A stretch of 59,897 nucleotides of DNA from Actinoplanes utahensis (GTDB lineage Bacteria > Actinomycetota > Actinomycetes > Mycobacteriales > Micromonosporaceae): the NCBI RefSeq assembly GCF_016862455.1, contig NZ_BOMZ01000052.1, forward strand, positions 1 to 59,897, read 5' to 3'. The notes below the pieces were generated by a model that was given only the letters and a program-made list of their open reading frames with translations, made no database searches and was not told the DNA's origin. The translations under genes and the position numbers were made by a program. The stretch's first letter is position 1; the number at the start of each line of letters is the position of its first letter. Positions 1-8,087 of the stretch are shown in pieces.

Positions 1-84
1 GGCCCCGGCCCCGGCCCCGGCCCCGGCCCCGGCCCCGGCCCCGGCCCCGGCCCCGGCCCCGGCCCCGGCCCCGGCCCCGGCCCC
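1..84. repeat. (GGCCCC)n hexanucleotide array, at least 14 copies
   Basis: Fourteen perfect copies of GGCCCC run from the first base, so the array is cut by the window edge. The minus strand reads (GGGGCC)n, a sequence class known to fold into G-quadruplexes. All three plus frames are open through the array (Gly-Pro, Ala-Pro or Pro-Arg repeats) and stop soon after it, at 104-106, 121-123 or about 226. It could therefore be the 3' end of a gene with a dipeptide linker, or non-coding. The window cannot decide. Confidence 0.95.
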
Positions 85-785
85 GGGCATCCGCGCAGTT
101 CGCTGAGGAGATGGCCCCGCTAGTCGATATCGGCGATCGCCGTCGCTGCCGAGCAGGACGACTGCGTCGGCCCGGTGATACTGCTGCGGCGGATCCTGGA
201 CGTGGCGCGGTTCCAGGTCCGTTGTGATCTTGTCCGGCTGGTTGTCACTGCTGCCTCAAGGCGCTCGAGACAGCCATCCGTGTCCTGCGACGTCCGTGCC
301 GTGCGCGAAAGCCGGCCGCTGGGCGCGTTGACATCACATTGTCGATCAAGGCATGAGCTGTCAATCAAGGCATGAGCGGCGGTGATGGTCGACTTTCGAG
401 TCGGCAGTGACGACCAGCCGGTTCGGCTCTTGCTCGGCTGGTTGTGAGGGCTGTCGCGGGGCGCTTGAGACGGCAGTGACAACCACCCGGGGGTGACCGG
501 GGCGGCATGCATGACCCGCACCTGGGGGCGGTCGTGAGGGGAGGCCTGCCGTGGCCGCCGCGAGGCACGGGACGTTGTGTGGCCCGTACCGCAGCATGGT
601 GTGAGAGAACCGCCGCGGACCGGAAGCCGGCGGTGACAAGCTTTCGGCGGCGAGTGGGGTGTCGGCGTCAGCCGGATAGGTCCGGACGGCTCGGTCGACG
701 TCGATCGGCAGCGAAAGGGCTTCGCATGGGAGCGGGCCACGCGGCCGTGACGGCCGCGCGGCTCAACGCGTGGGGGACTCTCGAC
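85..785. other. Gene-poor stretch with dispersed short repeats
   Basis: No reading frame here has a plausible start, ribosome site and protein-like composition. The stretch holds related motifs in both orientations: GGCTGGTTGTCACTGC-like copies at about 235-256 and 434-450, and inverted copies at about 403-421 and 470-488. The motif ATCAAGGCATGAGC is repeated directly at 345-358 and 364-377 (19-nt period). Confidence 0.6.
434..488. repeat. Imperfect inverted repeat (hairpin)
   Basis: A CGGCTGGTTGT arm near 434-445 faces ACAACC-N2-CCGG near 479-490, so the segment can fold into an imperfect hairpin. The same arm motif occurs at 235-256, and inverted at 403-421, so this belongs to a small local repeat family. 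Function unknown. Confidence 0.4.
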
Positions 786-1157
786 TCAGTCGAACAGGCC
801 GTGCAGGAAGCTCTTGCGACGGTAGTGACCGTGGTGCCCTTGGGCGGGGCGACGGTAGTGGCCGTGGTGCCCGTAAGCAGGGGCGGCCGGCGGGTAGGCG
901 TGCGGGGCGGGAGCACCGTACGGGGGCGGCGGGGGCGGCGGCGGGTAACCCGGCTGGTGATGCGGTGCGTGAGCGGGCGGCGGCGGAACCTGACCGCCGG
1001 CCGGGCCCCGGTTGTAGCTGGCCTCGACAGCGAACAGCTTCTCCAGCTCGCCACGGTCCAGGAAGATTCCGCGGCACTCGGTGCACTGGTCGATCGTGAC
1101 GCCACTGCGCTCGTAGACCCGCATCTCGCCGTGACACTTGGGACAGGTCATATGCAT
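786..1157 (-). CDS. Zinc-ribbon (zf-TFIIB type) protein
   Basis: A 123-residue protein. The first 45 residues form a zinc ribbon: CPKC at residues 4-7, then CTEC and the GIFLDRGELEKL signature, which is typical of the zf-TFIIB family (PF13453). The rest is low-complexity, rich in Pro, Tyr, Gly and His, with two HGHYRR copies, ending in a basic/aromatic tail (RRKSFLHGLFD). Such proteins are common in actinobacteria; their role is unknown, though nucleic-acid or metal binding is plausible. The ATG follows a TACCGT -10-like hexamer by 7 nt with no Shine-Dalgarno (SD) sequence, suggesting a leaderless mRNA. An in-frame ATG two codons later (1151) is the alternative start. It lies just downstream of the GT87 stop on the same strand side. 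Confidence 0.85.
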   Translation of the reverse strand: MHMTCPKCHGEMRVYERSGVTIDQCTECRGIFLDRGELEKLFAVEASYNRGPAGGQVPPPPAHAPHHQPGYPPPPPPPPYGAPAPHAYPPAAPAYGHHGHYRRPAQGHHGHYRRKSFLHGLFD

Positions 1158-1158
1158 T

Positions 1159-2358
1159 TCAATGACGGTACAAGGCTGTGTCTCGCCGTGGGGCGGAAGA
1201 ACCTGTGTCCTTGCTGAGTGCGGGCGCCCAGAGCAGCAGGGCCGCCGGGTAGAGCAGGTAACCGAATCGTGTCGTCGGCATCAGCAGGATCGCGGTGAGA
1301 AGGCCGAACCCGCAGAACAGGGCGACCGACCGGGCGGTCCGTGGCGGGCGGCGCAGAAGCAGCACCCCGATCACGGCGGCGGCCGTCACGAGCAGGGCGG
1401 ATGCGATGTAGCGGCCGCCCGGACCGGCCTGCGAGATCAGGTATCCGGGGAAGGGGGACTGGGCCGGGCTCGTCACCAGGCCGTGCCCGAGGGTGAAGCG
1501 GAACACGTTCTCGATCAGGGCGTCGGCGTCGACCAGCAGCGGCGGCAGCAGGGCCAGAATCGGCAGGCCGAGTGCGCCCGGGAGCAGGCGCCGCCACGTG
1601 CCGGTCACGATCGCCTGCACGGCCAGCACGGCGACCACCGGCAGCGCGAACAGCTTGCACGCGGCGGCCGCGCCGACGGCGATCCCGGCCCAGCCGGGAC
1701 GGCCGGTCGCGACGAGCGCGAGGGCGAGCAGGCACAGGGCCAGGACCGGGATGTCGTCGCCGCCGGTGGCGAGGGTCAGCGCGGTCACCGGGAGGACGGT
1801 GGCGGCTTGGACGGCCCGTACCAGCGAGGGGGTGGGCGAGTCCCGTAACAGGAAGATCGCCGCACCGATGGCAGCCACCGTGACCACCGCGAACCAGATC
1901 CGCGCATCGGTCCACCAGTGATCGCCCGCAAGGGCGCGCGGCAGGCCGAAGAGGGACATCCCCGGCTGGTACGGCCGATAGCCGAGCAGCCGCTCGTCCA
2001 GCGGGATCGCCGCGATCTCCGCTCGGCTCAGATAGGGCGTGCCGCTGTGCAGCAACGACTCGCCCATGTGCTCGACGACGAGCACCTCCTCCTGGGCGCG
2101 GTCGGTCCGGCCGGCGGCCCGCTGGACTGCCTGGACGACCAGCGGCAGCAGGGCCACCGCGCCCCATGCCGCCCAGACCAGCAGGTCACGGCGACGGACC
2201 AGGTAGACCAGAAGGGCGGCGGCGAGGTATCCGGCGGCGGCGATCGCGCCCCACGCCCGATGCGGCATCAGCGTCGAGGTGAGGGCCGTGACCAGCGCGA
2301 AGGCGGCGGACAGCGAGTACAGCAGCAGGTCGACCGCACGGTCCGGCAGCTTGATCAC
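1159..2358 (-). CDS. GT87-type (DUF2029) integral membrane glycosyltransferase
   Basis: A 399-residue protein with about ten hydrophobic segments. Its layout matches the DUF2029/GT87 family of polyprenyl-phosphate-mannose-dependent glycosyltransferases, which extend cell-envelope glycans (for example mycobacterial alpha-mannosyltransferases). The periplasmic loop after the first segments (residues about 95-140) carries the acidic/aromatic region typical of GT-C enzymes. A run of paired helices follows, including a GRPGWAGIAVGAAAACK loop. Its GTG start overlaps the stop of the GGDEF-EAL gene upstream (GTGA), so the two are translationally coupled. The donor and acceptor cannot be read from sequence. 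A second family member lies at 8469-9986. Confidence 0.8.
   Translation of the reverse strand: MIKLPDRAVDLLLYSLSAAFALVTALTSTLMPHRAWGAIAAAGYLAAALLVYLVRRRDLLVWAAWGAVALLPLVVQAVQRAAGRTDRAQEEVLVVEHMGESLLHSGTPYLSRAEIAAIPLDERLLGYRPYQPGMSLFGLPRALAGDHWWTDARIWFAVVTVAAIGAAIFLLRDSPTPSLVRAVQAATVLPVTALTLATGGDDIPVLALCLLALALVATGRPGWAGIAVGAAAACKLFALPVVAVLAVQAIVTGTWRRLLPGALGLPILALLPPLLVDADALIENVFRFTLGHGLVTSPAQSPFPGYLISQAGPGGRYIASALLVTAAAVIGVLLLRRPPRTARSVALFCGFGLLTAILLMPTTRFGYLLYPAALLLWAPALSKDTGSSAPRRDTALYRH
1165..1170 (-). promoter_or_regulatory. -10 element for zinc-ribbon gene (leaderless)
   Basis: TACCGT on the minus strand lies 7 nt before the ATG at 1157, so transcription should start at or next to the start codon. 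Confidence 0.5.
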
Positions 2359-4874
2359 GCGGGCAAGTCTGGCAGACGGCGAGCGGGAAGGCGGACCACC
2401 GAACCCTCCTCGTGCAGGGTTGCGGCCAGCACTCCGGGGCGCCCGCCGGAGCCGCGCTGCAGAAGGCCGAGGAAGCGGGCGGCCGAGTACGGCCGGGCGA
2501 ACAGGTGACCCTGCCCGGCGAGGCAGCCCAGCGCCCAGAGCGCCCGGCGTTGCGGTTCGCTCTCCACACCTTCGGCCACGACCGTGAGGTGCAGGTTGCG
2601 GGCCAGGTCGACGGTGGTCCGGACGACCGCCGCGGCTTCGGCGGACGTCTCCACCCCGGCCACGAACTCGGAAGCGATCTTGAGCTGGTGTACGGGGATG
2701 CGGGACAGCACGGACAGCGACGACACGCCGGTGCCGAAGTCGTCGATCGCCAACCGGACGCCGGCGTCACGCAGCTCGGCCAGGGTTCGTTCGACCACGT
2801 CGAGCTGACTGACGGTCAGCGTCTCGGTGAGTTCGAGGACGAGGCGGTCGGGTGGCACCTCGTGCCGGGCCAGCCGGGCCAGCACCGCGCCGGGGAATTT
2901 CGGATCGAGCAGGCTGCGTGGCGACACGTTGACCGCGACGGGCAGATCGAAGCCGGCCTCCCGCCACGTCTGCCGGGCGATCAGTGACTGCTCCAGCACG
3001 GCGTCGGCGAACGCCGGGAGCTGACCGGAGCGCTCCACCGTCTCGAGAAACTGCACCGGGTTGAGATTGCCCTGCTCGGGGTGGTGCCAGCGGGCCAGCG
3101 CCTCGGCCGCCACCACCTCGCCGGTGCCGAGGTCGACGATCGGCTGGAAGTCGACGGCGAACTCGTGCTCGGCGACCGCCCGGCGCAGCTCGCCGGTCAG
3201 CATCAGCCGTTCCAGATCGGCGGTGTCGCGGGCGTGCGCGTAGACGACGGTCTGCTCACCGGCGCGTTTGGCCTGGTACATGGCGATGTCGGCGCGGCGC
3301 ATCAGCTCCTCGACACTGCCCGTGCCGGCGGCCAGGGCGATGCCGCCGGCCGCCTCCACGGTGAGTTGCATGCCCTCGACGTCGATTCCGGCGTCCAGGG
3401 AAGCGAGCATGCCGGTGGCCCGATGCCCGGCGAGGGCCGGGGTGGGCAGCCCGGTGAGCAGCACCGCGAACTCGTCGCCGCCGAGCCGCGCGACCAGATC
3501 ACCGGGGGCGGCGGCGTCCCGCAGCCGGCTCGCCACCTGGCGCAGGACCTCGTCGCCGGCGGCGTGCCCGAGGGTGTCGTTCACCTCTTTGAAGTGGTTC
3601 AGGTCGATCAGCAGCAGGGCGAACAGCCCGGAATGGGTGGTGGCGCGGAAGAGGCGGTCGGCCTGCTCGTACAGCCGGCGGCGGTTGGCCAGGCCGGTGA
3701 GCGGGTCGTGCGCGGCGGCGTGGGCGTTCTCGGCGGCGATGCGGGCGAGTTCGGCGTACGCCTGCGCGTTCCGGATCGCCGTGCAGAGCGCGGACGCGAA
3801 GGTGCGCAGTTTGTACTGCTCCACCTCGGTGAGCCGGACCGTCCCGCCGAACCGCAGCCGCAGCACCCCGACCCGGACGCTGCCGTCCTGCGCGACCAGG
3901 TCGACGGTGGTCTCGTCGACGGGTCGCTCTGCCGTGGGGCGGAACGGGCCGTCGGCGAGGATCTGCGATTCGGTGGCGCGCACCGTGCGGGCGGCCAGGT
4001 CGATCTCGGCCTCGGCCGCGGAGAAGATCTGCGCGGCCCGGGTGGCCGCCGAGTACAGGACCCGGGTCAGGTCGACGGCGTTGAGCTCGTCGGTGGCCTT
4101 GGCCAGGCGCTGCCAGGACTCGCGTTCTTCGCGGGTCCGGACGCTGCGGGATTGCCACAGGTGCATACACAGCACAACGAGCGGGACGATGAGCAGGAGC
4201 AGTGGTTCGGCGCCGGCTGCGAGCACCTCGACGACCAGGAGGACGGCGGCCAGTTCACCCAGATAGCAGATGATCTTGCTGGGCCAGTTGCGCAGCGCCA
4301 CCTGCCACGCCCCGGCGCCGGTGGCGACCGACATCACCGGCGCGAAGATGATGTGGTCGACGGTCACGAAGGTGATCAGCGCGATGACGATCGCCGTGGC
4401 GGGGAAGGGCGGACCGTCGAAGGCGAGGAAGACGGCGGCCGCCGAGCCGGCCGTCAGCGCCTCCTTGGCCACGCCGAAGACCGATTTCTGCAGGCCCAGC
4501 GGCTTCATGCAGCGCAGCAGAGCCATCGCGACGATGGCGCAGAAGACGACCCAGGGCGCCGGGATGAGGGTGAGCCCGATCAGGACCGGGATCTCGCCCC
4601 AGGTGGTGCTGTCGGTGTTGGCCTTGACCCGGACCAGCACCTTCACCCGATTGGCGACGATCAGGGCGCCGCACAGGCCGACGAGCACGAGAGGGTGCGG
4701 CGGAGGGCCGGGGAGGCTGATCGCGGACGCCGCGAAACCGGCCGTGACACACGCCGCGAGGACGACGACGAGACCGACGAGCAGCCGTAACTGCTGATCG
4801 GTCACGTTTTCGTCGCCGTGGTTGCGGATCATGCGGTCCTTGTCGTCGCCGTGTGCGACCGTGCCGTCGCTCAA
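2355..4874 (-). CDS. Membrane GGDEF-EAL cyclic-di-GMP turnover protein
   Basis: An 839-residue protein. Residues about 28-245 hold several membrane helices, followed by a GAF-like stretch (about 270-365). A GGDEF domain follows (about 380-540) with an intact GGDEF motif near residue 466 and the DLNHFKEVNDTLGHAAGD signature. The C-terminal EAL domain (about 550-800) keeps AEALARW, ELTETL, DDFGTG and VAEGVE, so both diguanylate cyclase and phosphodiesterase activities look possible. One oddity is LKIASEF where most EAL domains read LKIDxxF; the catalytic Lys is kept. The start is uncertain. The longest frame uses TTG at 4874, while ATG at 4832 has AAGGA four nt upstream. It forms an operon with the GT87 gene (GTGA overlap), so c-di-GMP may be linked to surface glycans (inference). 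Confidence 0.92.
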   Translation of the reverse strand: MSDGTVAHGDDKDRMIRNHGDENVTDQQLRLLVGLVVVLAACVTAGFAASAISLPGPPPHPLVLVGLCGALIVANRVKVLVRVKANTDSTTWGEIPVLIGLTLIPAPWVVFCAIVAMALLRCMKPLGLQKSVFGVAKEALTAGSAAAVFLAFDGPPFPATAIVIALITFVTVDHIIFAPVMSVATGAGAWQVALRNWPSKIICYLGELAAVLLVVEVLAAGAEPLLLLIVPLVVLCMHLWQSRSVRTREERESWQRLAKATDELNAVDLTRVLYSAATRAAQIFSAAEAEIDLAARTVRATESQILADGPFRPTAERPVDETTVDLVAQDGSVRVGVLRLRFGGTVRLTEVEQYKLRTFASALCTAIRNAQAYAELARIAAENAHAAAHDPLTGLANRRRLYEQADRLFRATTHSGLFALLLIDLNHFKEVNDTLGHAAGDEVLRQVASRLRDAAAPGDLVARLGGDEFAVLLTGLPTPALAGHRATGMLASLDAGIDVEGMQLTVEAAGGIALAAGTGSVEELMRRADIAMYQAKRAGEQTVVYAHARDTADLERLMLTGELRRAVAEHEFAVDFQPIVDLGTGEVVAAEALARWHHPEQGNLNPVQFLETVERSGQLPAFADAVLEQSLIARQTWREAGFDLPVAVNVSPRSLLDPKFPGAVLARLARHEVPPDRLVLELTETLTVSQLDVVERTLAELRDAGVRLAIDDFGTGVSSLSVLSRIPVHQLKIASEFVAGVETSAEAAAVVRTTVDLARNLHLTVVAEGVESEPQRRALWALGCLAGQGHLFARPYSAARFLGLLQRGSGGRPGVLAATLHEEGSVVRLPARRLPDLPA

Positions 4875-4919
4875 GGCTCAACGTAATTGATGCACGTCTG
4901 TCCGCGCATCCGAAGTTTT

Positions 4920-4946
4920 TCAGCCCCACTCCTGGTTACGACGCAT
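4920..4946 (-). CDS. Candidate 8-residue leader peptide (MRRNQEWG) upstream of GGDEF-EAL gene
   Basis: An 8-codon frame with one of the best ribosome sites in the window: AAGGAGGG at 4953-4960 (minus strand), 6 nt before the ATG at 4946. It ends 45 nt before the TTG start of the GGDEF-EAL gene. An overlapping frame from the ATG at 4951 instead ends in a TGA that overlaps that TTG. The strong SD in front of such a short frame suggests a leader peptide or a translation-coupling device. No homology is known to me. Confidence 0.35.
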   Translation of the reverse strand: MRRNQEWG

Positions 4947-4960
4947 GACATTCCCTCCTT

Positions 4961-4988
4961 TTGTCCTAGGTCGTCCTGACGGGACAAA
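4961..4988. promoter_or_regulatory. Inverted repeat TTGTCC/GGACAA
   Basis: A perfect 6-bp inverted repeat, TTGTCC and GGACAA, separated by about 15 nt. It sits immediately upstream of the mini-ORF ribosome site. It could be an operator or an RNA hairpin in the leader of the GGDEF-EAL mRNA. Confidence 0.35.
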
Positions 4989-5192
4989 GGTAGGTTCAGT
5001 CTGGTGTCGGATTCCAGTGGATCCTGTCGCTATGCGCAGAATGCGACAATAGCGTGACACTTCATCACTGACAGTTCCGGAATGGGAACTCAATGCGATG
5101 TGAATCGCGCTGAGACGCCCTCGGAATTCTATTTCCCGATACCCCGGGAGCATGTCTGAGCTGTGTGGACGAAGTGTGACGGCACGGCAAAC

Positions 5193-5198
5193 TAAGCT
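5193..5198 (+). promoter_or_regulatory. -10 element for moaC (leaderless)
   Basis: TAAGCT ends exactly 6 nt before the moaC ATG, which would place transcription initiation on the A of the start codon. No Shine-Dalgarno sequence is present. This argues against a Moco riboswitch leader here. Confidence 0.6.
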
Positions 5199-5204
5199 TC
5201 CGGT

Positions 5205-5696
5205 ATGTCCCAGGGAACCCAGCTCACTCACGTCGACGAGAGCGGCGCCGCGCGCATGGTCGACGTTTCGGCGAAGGCGGTGAGCGACCGGCGGGCGATC
5301 GCCGCCGGCCGCGTCCAGACCACCGCGGAGGTCATCGATCTGCTCCGCCGTGACGGCCTGCCGAAGGGCGACGCCCTCGCGGTGGCACGGCTCGCCGGCA
5401 TCATGGGGGCCAAGAAGACACCCGATCTGATTCCCCTCTGTCACCCGATCGGGCTGCACGGGGTCAAGGTCGAACTGGAGGCCGCCGGCAGCACGGTGGA
5501 GATCGTCGCGACCACCAAGACCGCCGACCGGACCGGCGTCGAGATGGAGGCCCTCACCGCCGTCGCGACGGCCGGCCTCGCGATGATCGACATGATCAAG
5601 GCGGTGGACCCCGCGGCCAGCCTGGAAGCCATCCGGGTGCTGCGCAAGGAAGGCGGCAAGACCGGAGATTGGGTACGACCGGAGGACCGGCCGTGA
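5205..5696 (+). CDS. moaC: Cyclic pyranopterin monophosphate synthase MoaC
   Basis: A 163-residue protein of normal family length. With MoaA it converts GTP to cyclic pyranopterin monophosphate, the first step of molybdenum cofactor synthesis. MoaC closes the pyranopterin ring from 3',8-cyclo-GTP. The family core is present: MVDVSAK near the N-terminus, AGIMGAKKTPDLIPLCHP around residues 65-85 with the conserved Lys and His, EMEALTAV near 125, and the DMIKAVD motif near 130-140. It is the first gene of the block and is followed by mogA with a GTGA overlap. Its partner moaA lies 14 kb away on the other strand. Confidence 0.97.
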   Translation: MSQGTQLTHVDESGAARMVDVSAKAVSDRRAIAAGRVQTTAEVIDLLRRDGLPKGDALAVARLAGIMGAKKTPDLIPLCHPIGLHGVKVELEAAGSTVEIVATTKTADRTGVEMEALTAVATAGLAMIDMIKAVDPAASLEAIRVLRKEGGKTGDWVRPEDRP

Positions 5697-6169
5697 CCAT
5701 CCGGGCCCGCGTGATCGTCGCCTCCAACCGGGCGGCGGCCGGCGTCTACGCCGACACCAGCGGCCCCCGCCTCGCCGCCGGGCTCCGCGAACTCGGGTGC
5801 CAGGTGGACGAACCGGTCGTCGTGGTCCCCGACGGTGACCCGGTCGCCGAAGCCCTGCGCGCCGCCGTCGCCGACCGCGTCGACGTCGTGTTGACCAGCG
5901 GCGGCACCGGTGTCACCCCGACCGACCGCACCCCCGAGGCCACCCGCGGCCTGCTCGACTTCGAGATCCCCGGCATCGCCGAGGCGATCCGCGCCCACAG
6001 CCGCGACCGGGTGCCCGCGGCCGCCCTCTCCCGCGGCCTGGCCGGAGTCGCCGGGCAGACCCTGATCGTCAACCTGCCCGGCTCGACCGGCGGCGCCAAG
6101 GACGGGCTCGCCGTACTCGGCCCGCTGTTGGCGCACACGGTGGACCAGATCCGGGGCGGCGATCACTGA
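5693..6169 (+). CDS. mogA: MogA/MoaB family molybdopterin adenylyltransferase
   Basis: About 158 residues from the GTG at 5693. That start overlaps the moaC stop (GTGA) and has GGAGGA a few bases upstream; a TTG at 5669 is also in frame but less likely. The protein adenylylates molybdopterin, the step before molybdate insertion by MoeA. The MPT-binding fold signature is present: VLTSGGTGVTPTDRTPEAT around residues 70-90, and later LPGSTGGAKDGL. It is translationally coupled to moaC. The gene is called mogA by function; the sequence alone does not separate MogA from MoaB clades. Confidence 0.93.
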   Translation: MTIRARVIVASNRAAAGVYADTSGPRLAAGLRELGCQVDEPVVVVPDGDPVAEALRAAVADRVDVVLTSGGTGVTPTDRTPEATRGLLDFEIPGIAEAIRAHSRDRVPAAALSRGLAGVAGQTLIVNLPGSTGGAKDGLAVLGPLLAHTVDQIRGGDH

Positions 6170-6237
6170 TCCACCCTGCGCACCGCGCCACCGGCCGGAT
6201 CCGGGACGGGGATCATCGGCCGCCTCGCCTTGCGGGA

Positions 6238-6243
6238 TAGGCT
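6238..6243 (+). promoter_or_regulatory. -10 element for moeA (leaderless)
   Basis: TAGGCT lies 6 nt before the GTG start of moeA at 6250 and no Shine-Dalgarno sequence is seen. moeA-moaE therefore probably has its own promoter in the 80-nt gap after mogA. Confidence 0.55.
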
Positions 6244-6249
6244 TCGACG

Positions 6250-7467
6250 GTGACCGAGTCGACCCCTGTGGACTGGGAGCTGGCGCGCACGCTCGCCTAT
6301 GAGGCGGGCCGTGCGGCGGTGGGCGGCGTGGAGACGATTCCGCTGGCCGAGGCGGACGGCCGGACCCTCGCGGAGCCGTTGCGCACCCTCACCGACCTGC
6401 CCGCCTTTCCGACCTCCAGCATCGACGGCTGGGCTGTCCGTGGCAGCGCGCCGTGGCGGCCGGTCGGCCGGGTGCTGGCCGGCGGCACACCGCCGCCGCT
6501 CACCGAGGACGGCACCTGCGTCGAGATCGCCACCGGCGCCATGGTGCCGGAGCACGCCACCGCCCTGATCCGGATCGAGGACTCGGTCACCGGCGCCGAC
6601 GGGCGCGTCGCCGGGGAGCCGCGGACCATCCCCGACCGGCGTCTGCCCGGCGAGGAGGCGCACCTCGGCGAAGAGCTCTTCCCGGCCGGCACGCCGGTGG
6701 ATCCGGCAGTCGTCGGCGTTGCGGCCACCTGTGGTTACGAGACTCTGGGGGTACGCCCGGAGCCGCGCGCCGCACTCCTGGTCTTCGGCGACGAACTCCT
6801 CACCTCCGGCCCACCCGGCGGCGGCCGGGTGCGCGACTCCCTCGGACCGCAGGTGCCGGGCTGGCTGCGCCGTTACGGTGCGACCGTCGGCACCGTGACC
6901 GGCCCGGTCAAGGACACGCTCGACGCTCACCTCGACGCGATCCGATCCGCGCTGGACACCGCCGACCTGGTCTGCACCACCGGCGGCACGATGCACGGAC
7001 CGGTCGACCACCTGCATCCGGCACTGGCTGAGCTCGGCGCGTCGTACATCGTCAACACCGTCGCCGTCCGCCCCGGCTTCCCGATGCTGCTCGCCCGGGT
7101 GCCCGGCCCCGACGGCCGCCCGCGTTTCCTCGCCGGCCTGCCCGGCAACCCGCAGTCCGCGGTGATCGCCCTGGTCACCCTGGTGGCGCCGCTGCTCGCC
7201 GGACTGCGCGGCCGGGCCCTGCCACCCCTGCCGTCGGTCGTCGCCGGCGCTGATGTGGCCGGCCGCGGCGACTTCACCCACCTGGCGCTCGCCGCCCTCG
7301 ACCCGGCCGGTCGCACCGCGACCCCGGCCGGCCACGTCGGCTCCGCGATGCTGCGCGGCCTGGCGAACTCGCACGGCTTCGTCGTCGTCCGCCCCGGCGC
7401 CCGCGCCGCGGCCGGTGACCTGGTGCCCTTCCTGCCCCTTCCGCTGACTCCCGGGGAGCGCCCGTGA
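6250..7467 (+). CDS. moeA: Molybdopterin molybdenumtransferase MoeA
   Basis: A 405-residue protein that inserts molybdate into adenylylated molybdopterin, releasing AMP. Conserved elements in order are: the N-terminal LPAFPTSSIDGWAV stretch (residues about 52-65), the GTPPPLTEDGTCVEIATGAMVPEHA region, and an MPT-binding domain with FGDELL and TTGGTMHGPVDHL in the position of the usual TGGxSxGxxD. A LPGNPQSAVI motif sits near residue 298. MHGP in place of the common S-x-G-x-x-D is slightly divergent. The 3' end overlaps moaE (GTGA), so the two are coupled. Confidence 0.95.
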   Translation: MTESTPVDWELARTLAYEAGRAAVGGVETIPLAEADGRTLAEPLRTLTDLPAFPTSSIDGWAVRGSAPWRPVGRVLAGGTPPPLTEDGTCVEIATGAMVPEHATALIRIEDSVTGADGRVAGEPRTIPDRRLPGEEAHLGEELFPAGTPVDPAVVGVAATCGYETLGVRPEPRAALLVFGDELLTSGPPGGGRVRDSLGPQVPGWLRRYGATVGTVTGPVKDTLDAHLDAIRSALDTADLVCTTGGTMHGPVDHLHPALAELGASYIVNTVAVRPGFPMLLARVPGPDGRPRFLAGLPGNPQSAVIALVTLVAPLLAGLRGRALPPLPSVVAGADVAGRGDFTHLALAALDPAGRTATPAGHVGSAMLRGLANSHGFVVVRPGARAAAGDLVPFLPLPLTPGERP

Positions 7468-8087
7468 CCACCCCTGCCCTCTCCCCGGACCCGTCCGTTC
7501 CCACCTCTTCGGCGGCCGCCTCCGCCGGTCCACCCGATCCGGTGTCTCCGGCGGCCGTTCCCGCTGATTCGTCTGTTTCGGCGTCTCCGACCGCTTCTGC
7601 CGCCGTCTCCGCTGGCCAATCTGTTCCGGCCGCCTCCGTTGGCGAGGGTGCGTCGCAGCCTGTCGCCGGTGCGGTGACCCGGGCCGAGGTGCTTGACGAG
7701 CCGTTGGATCTGGCCGCCCACGAGGCCGCCGTCGCCGACCCACGGGCCGGTGCCGTCGTCTCCTTCCAGGGCGTCGTCCGTGATCACGACCATGGTCGGG
7801 GCGTCACCCTCCTGGAGTACGAGGGCCACCCCACCGCCGCCGCCATCCTGCGCGAGGTGGCCGAGGAGATCGCCGCAGACCCGGACGTCTACGCCGTTGC
7901 CGTCTCCCATCGCGTCGGAACCCTGCAGATCGGCGATGTCGCCCTGGTCGCCTCGGTGAGCACCGCCCACCGTGCCGCCGCTTTCGCCGCCTGCGCCCGC
8001 CTGGTCGACGAGGCCAAGGCCCGCCTGCCGATCTGGAAGCGCCAGGTCTTCCTCGACGGCACCGAAGAGTGGGTCAACTGCCCCTGA
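7464..8087 (+). CDS. moaE: Molybdopterin synthase catalytic subunit MoaE with an Ala/Ser/Pro-rich N-terminal extension
   Basis: A 207-residue frame. The MoaE core starts near residue 70 (VTRAEVLDEPLDL) and carries GAVVSFQGVVRDHD, the LEYEGH segment, SHRVGTLQIGD, and the catalytic-lysine region EAKARLPIWKRQ. With MoaD it transfers two sulfurs to cyclic pyranopterin monophosphate. Residues 1-70 are a low-complexity A/S/P/V extension not found in most MoaE proteins. The GTG at 7464 overlaps the moeA stop, which supports the long form. A GTG at 7674 would give a normal-length protein but has no ribosome site. Confidence 0.93.
   Translation: MTTPALSPDPSVPTSSAAASAGPPDPVSPAAVPADSSVSASPTASAAVSAGQSVPAASVGEGASQPVAGAVTRAEVLDEPLDLAAHEAAVADPRAGAVVSFQGVVRDHDHGRGVTLLEYEGHPTAAAILREVAEEIAADPDVYAVAVSHRVGTLQIGDVALVASVSTAHRAAAFAACARLVDEAKARLPIWKRQVFLDGTEEWVNCP

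Larger units (their letters stand above)
4875..5204. other. Divergent intergenic region, GGDEF-EAL / moaC
   Basis: These 330 nt separate the minus-strand GGDEF-EAL gene from plus-strand moaC. They hold the leader mini-ORF, the TTGTCC inverted repeat and the moaC -10 element. The remainder (about 5000-5190) is relatively AT-rich for this genome and shows no gene. Confidence 0.6.

Noticed and set aside
3081..4790. 569-codon plus-strand frame antisense to the GGDEF-EAL gene
   Set aside because: It mirrors codon bias of the true gene; the product is Gly/Arg/Asp-rich with no domain.
4960..5204. Moco riboswitch ahead of moaC
   Set aside because: The -10 element lies 6 nt from the start codon, leaving no room for a leader RNA.
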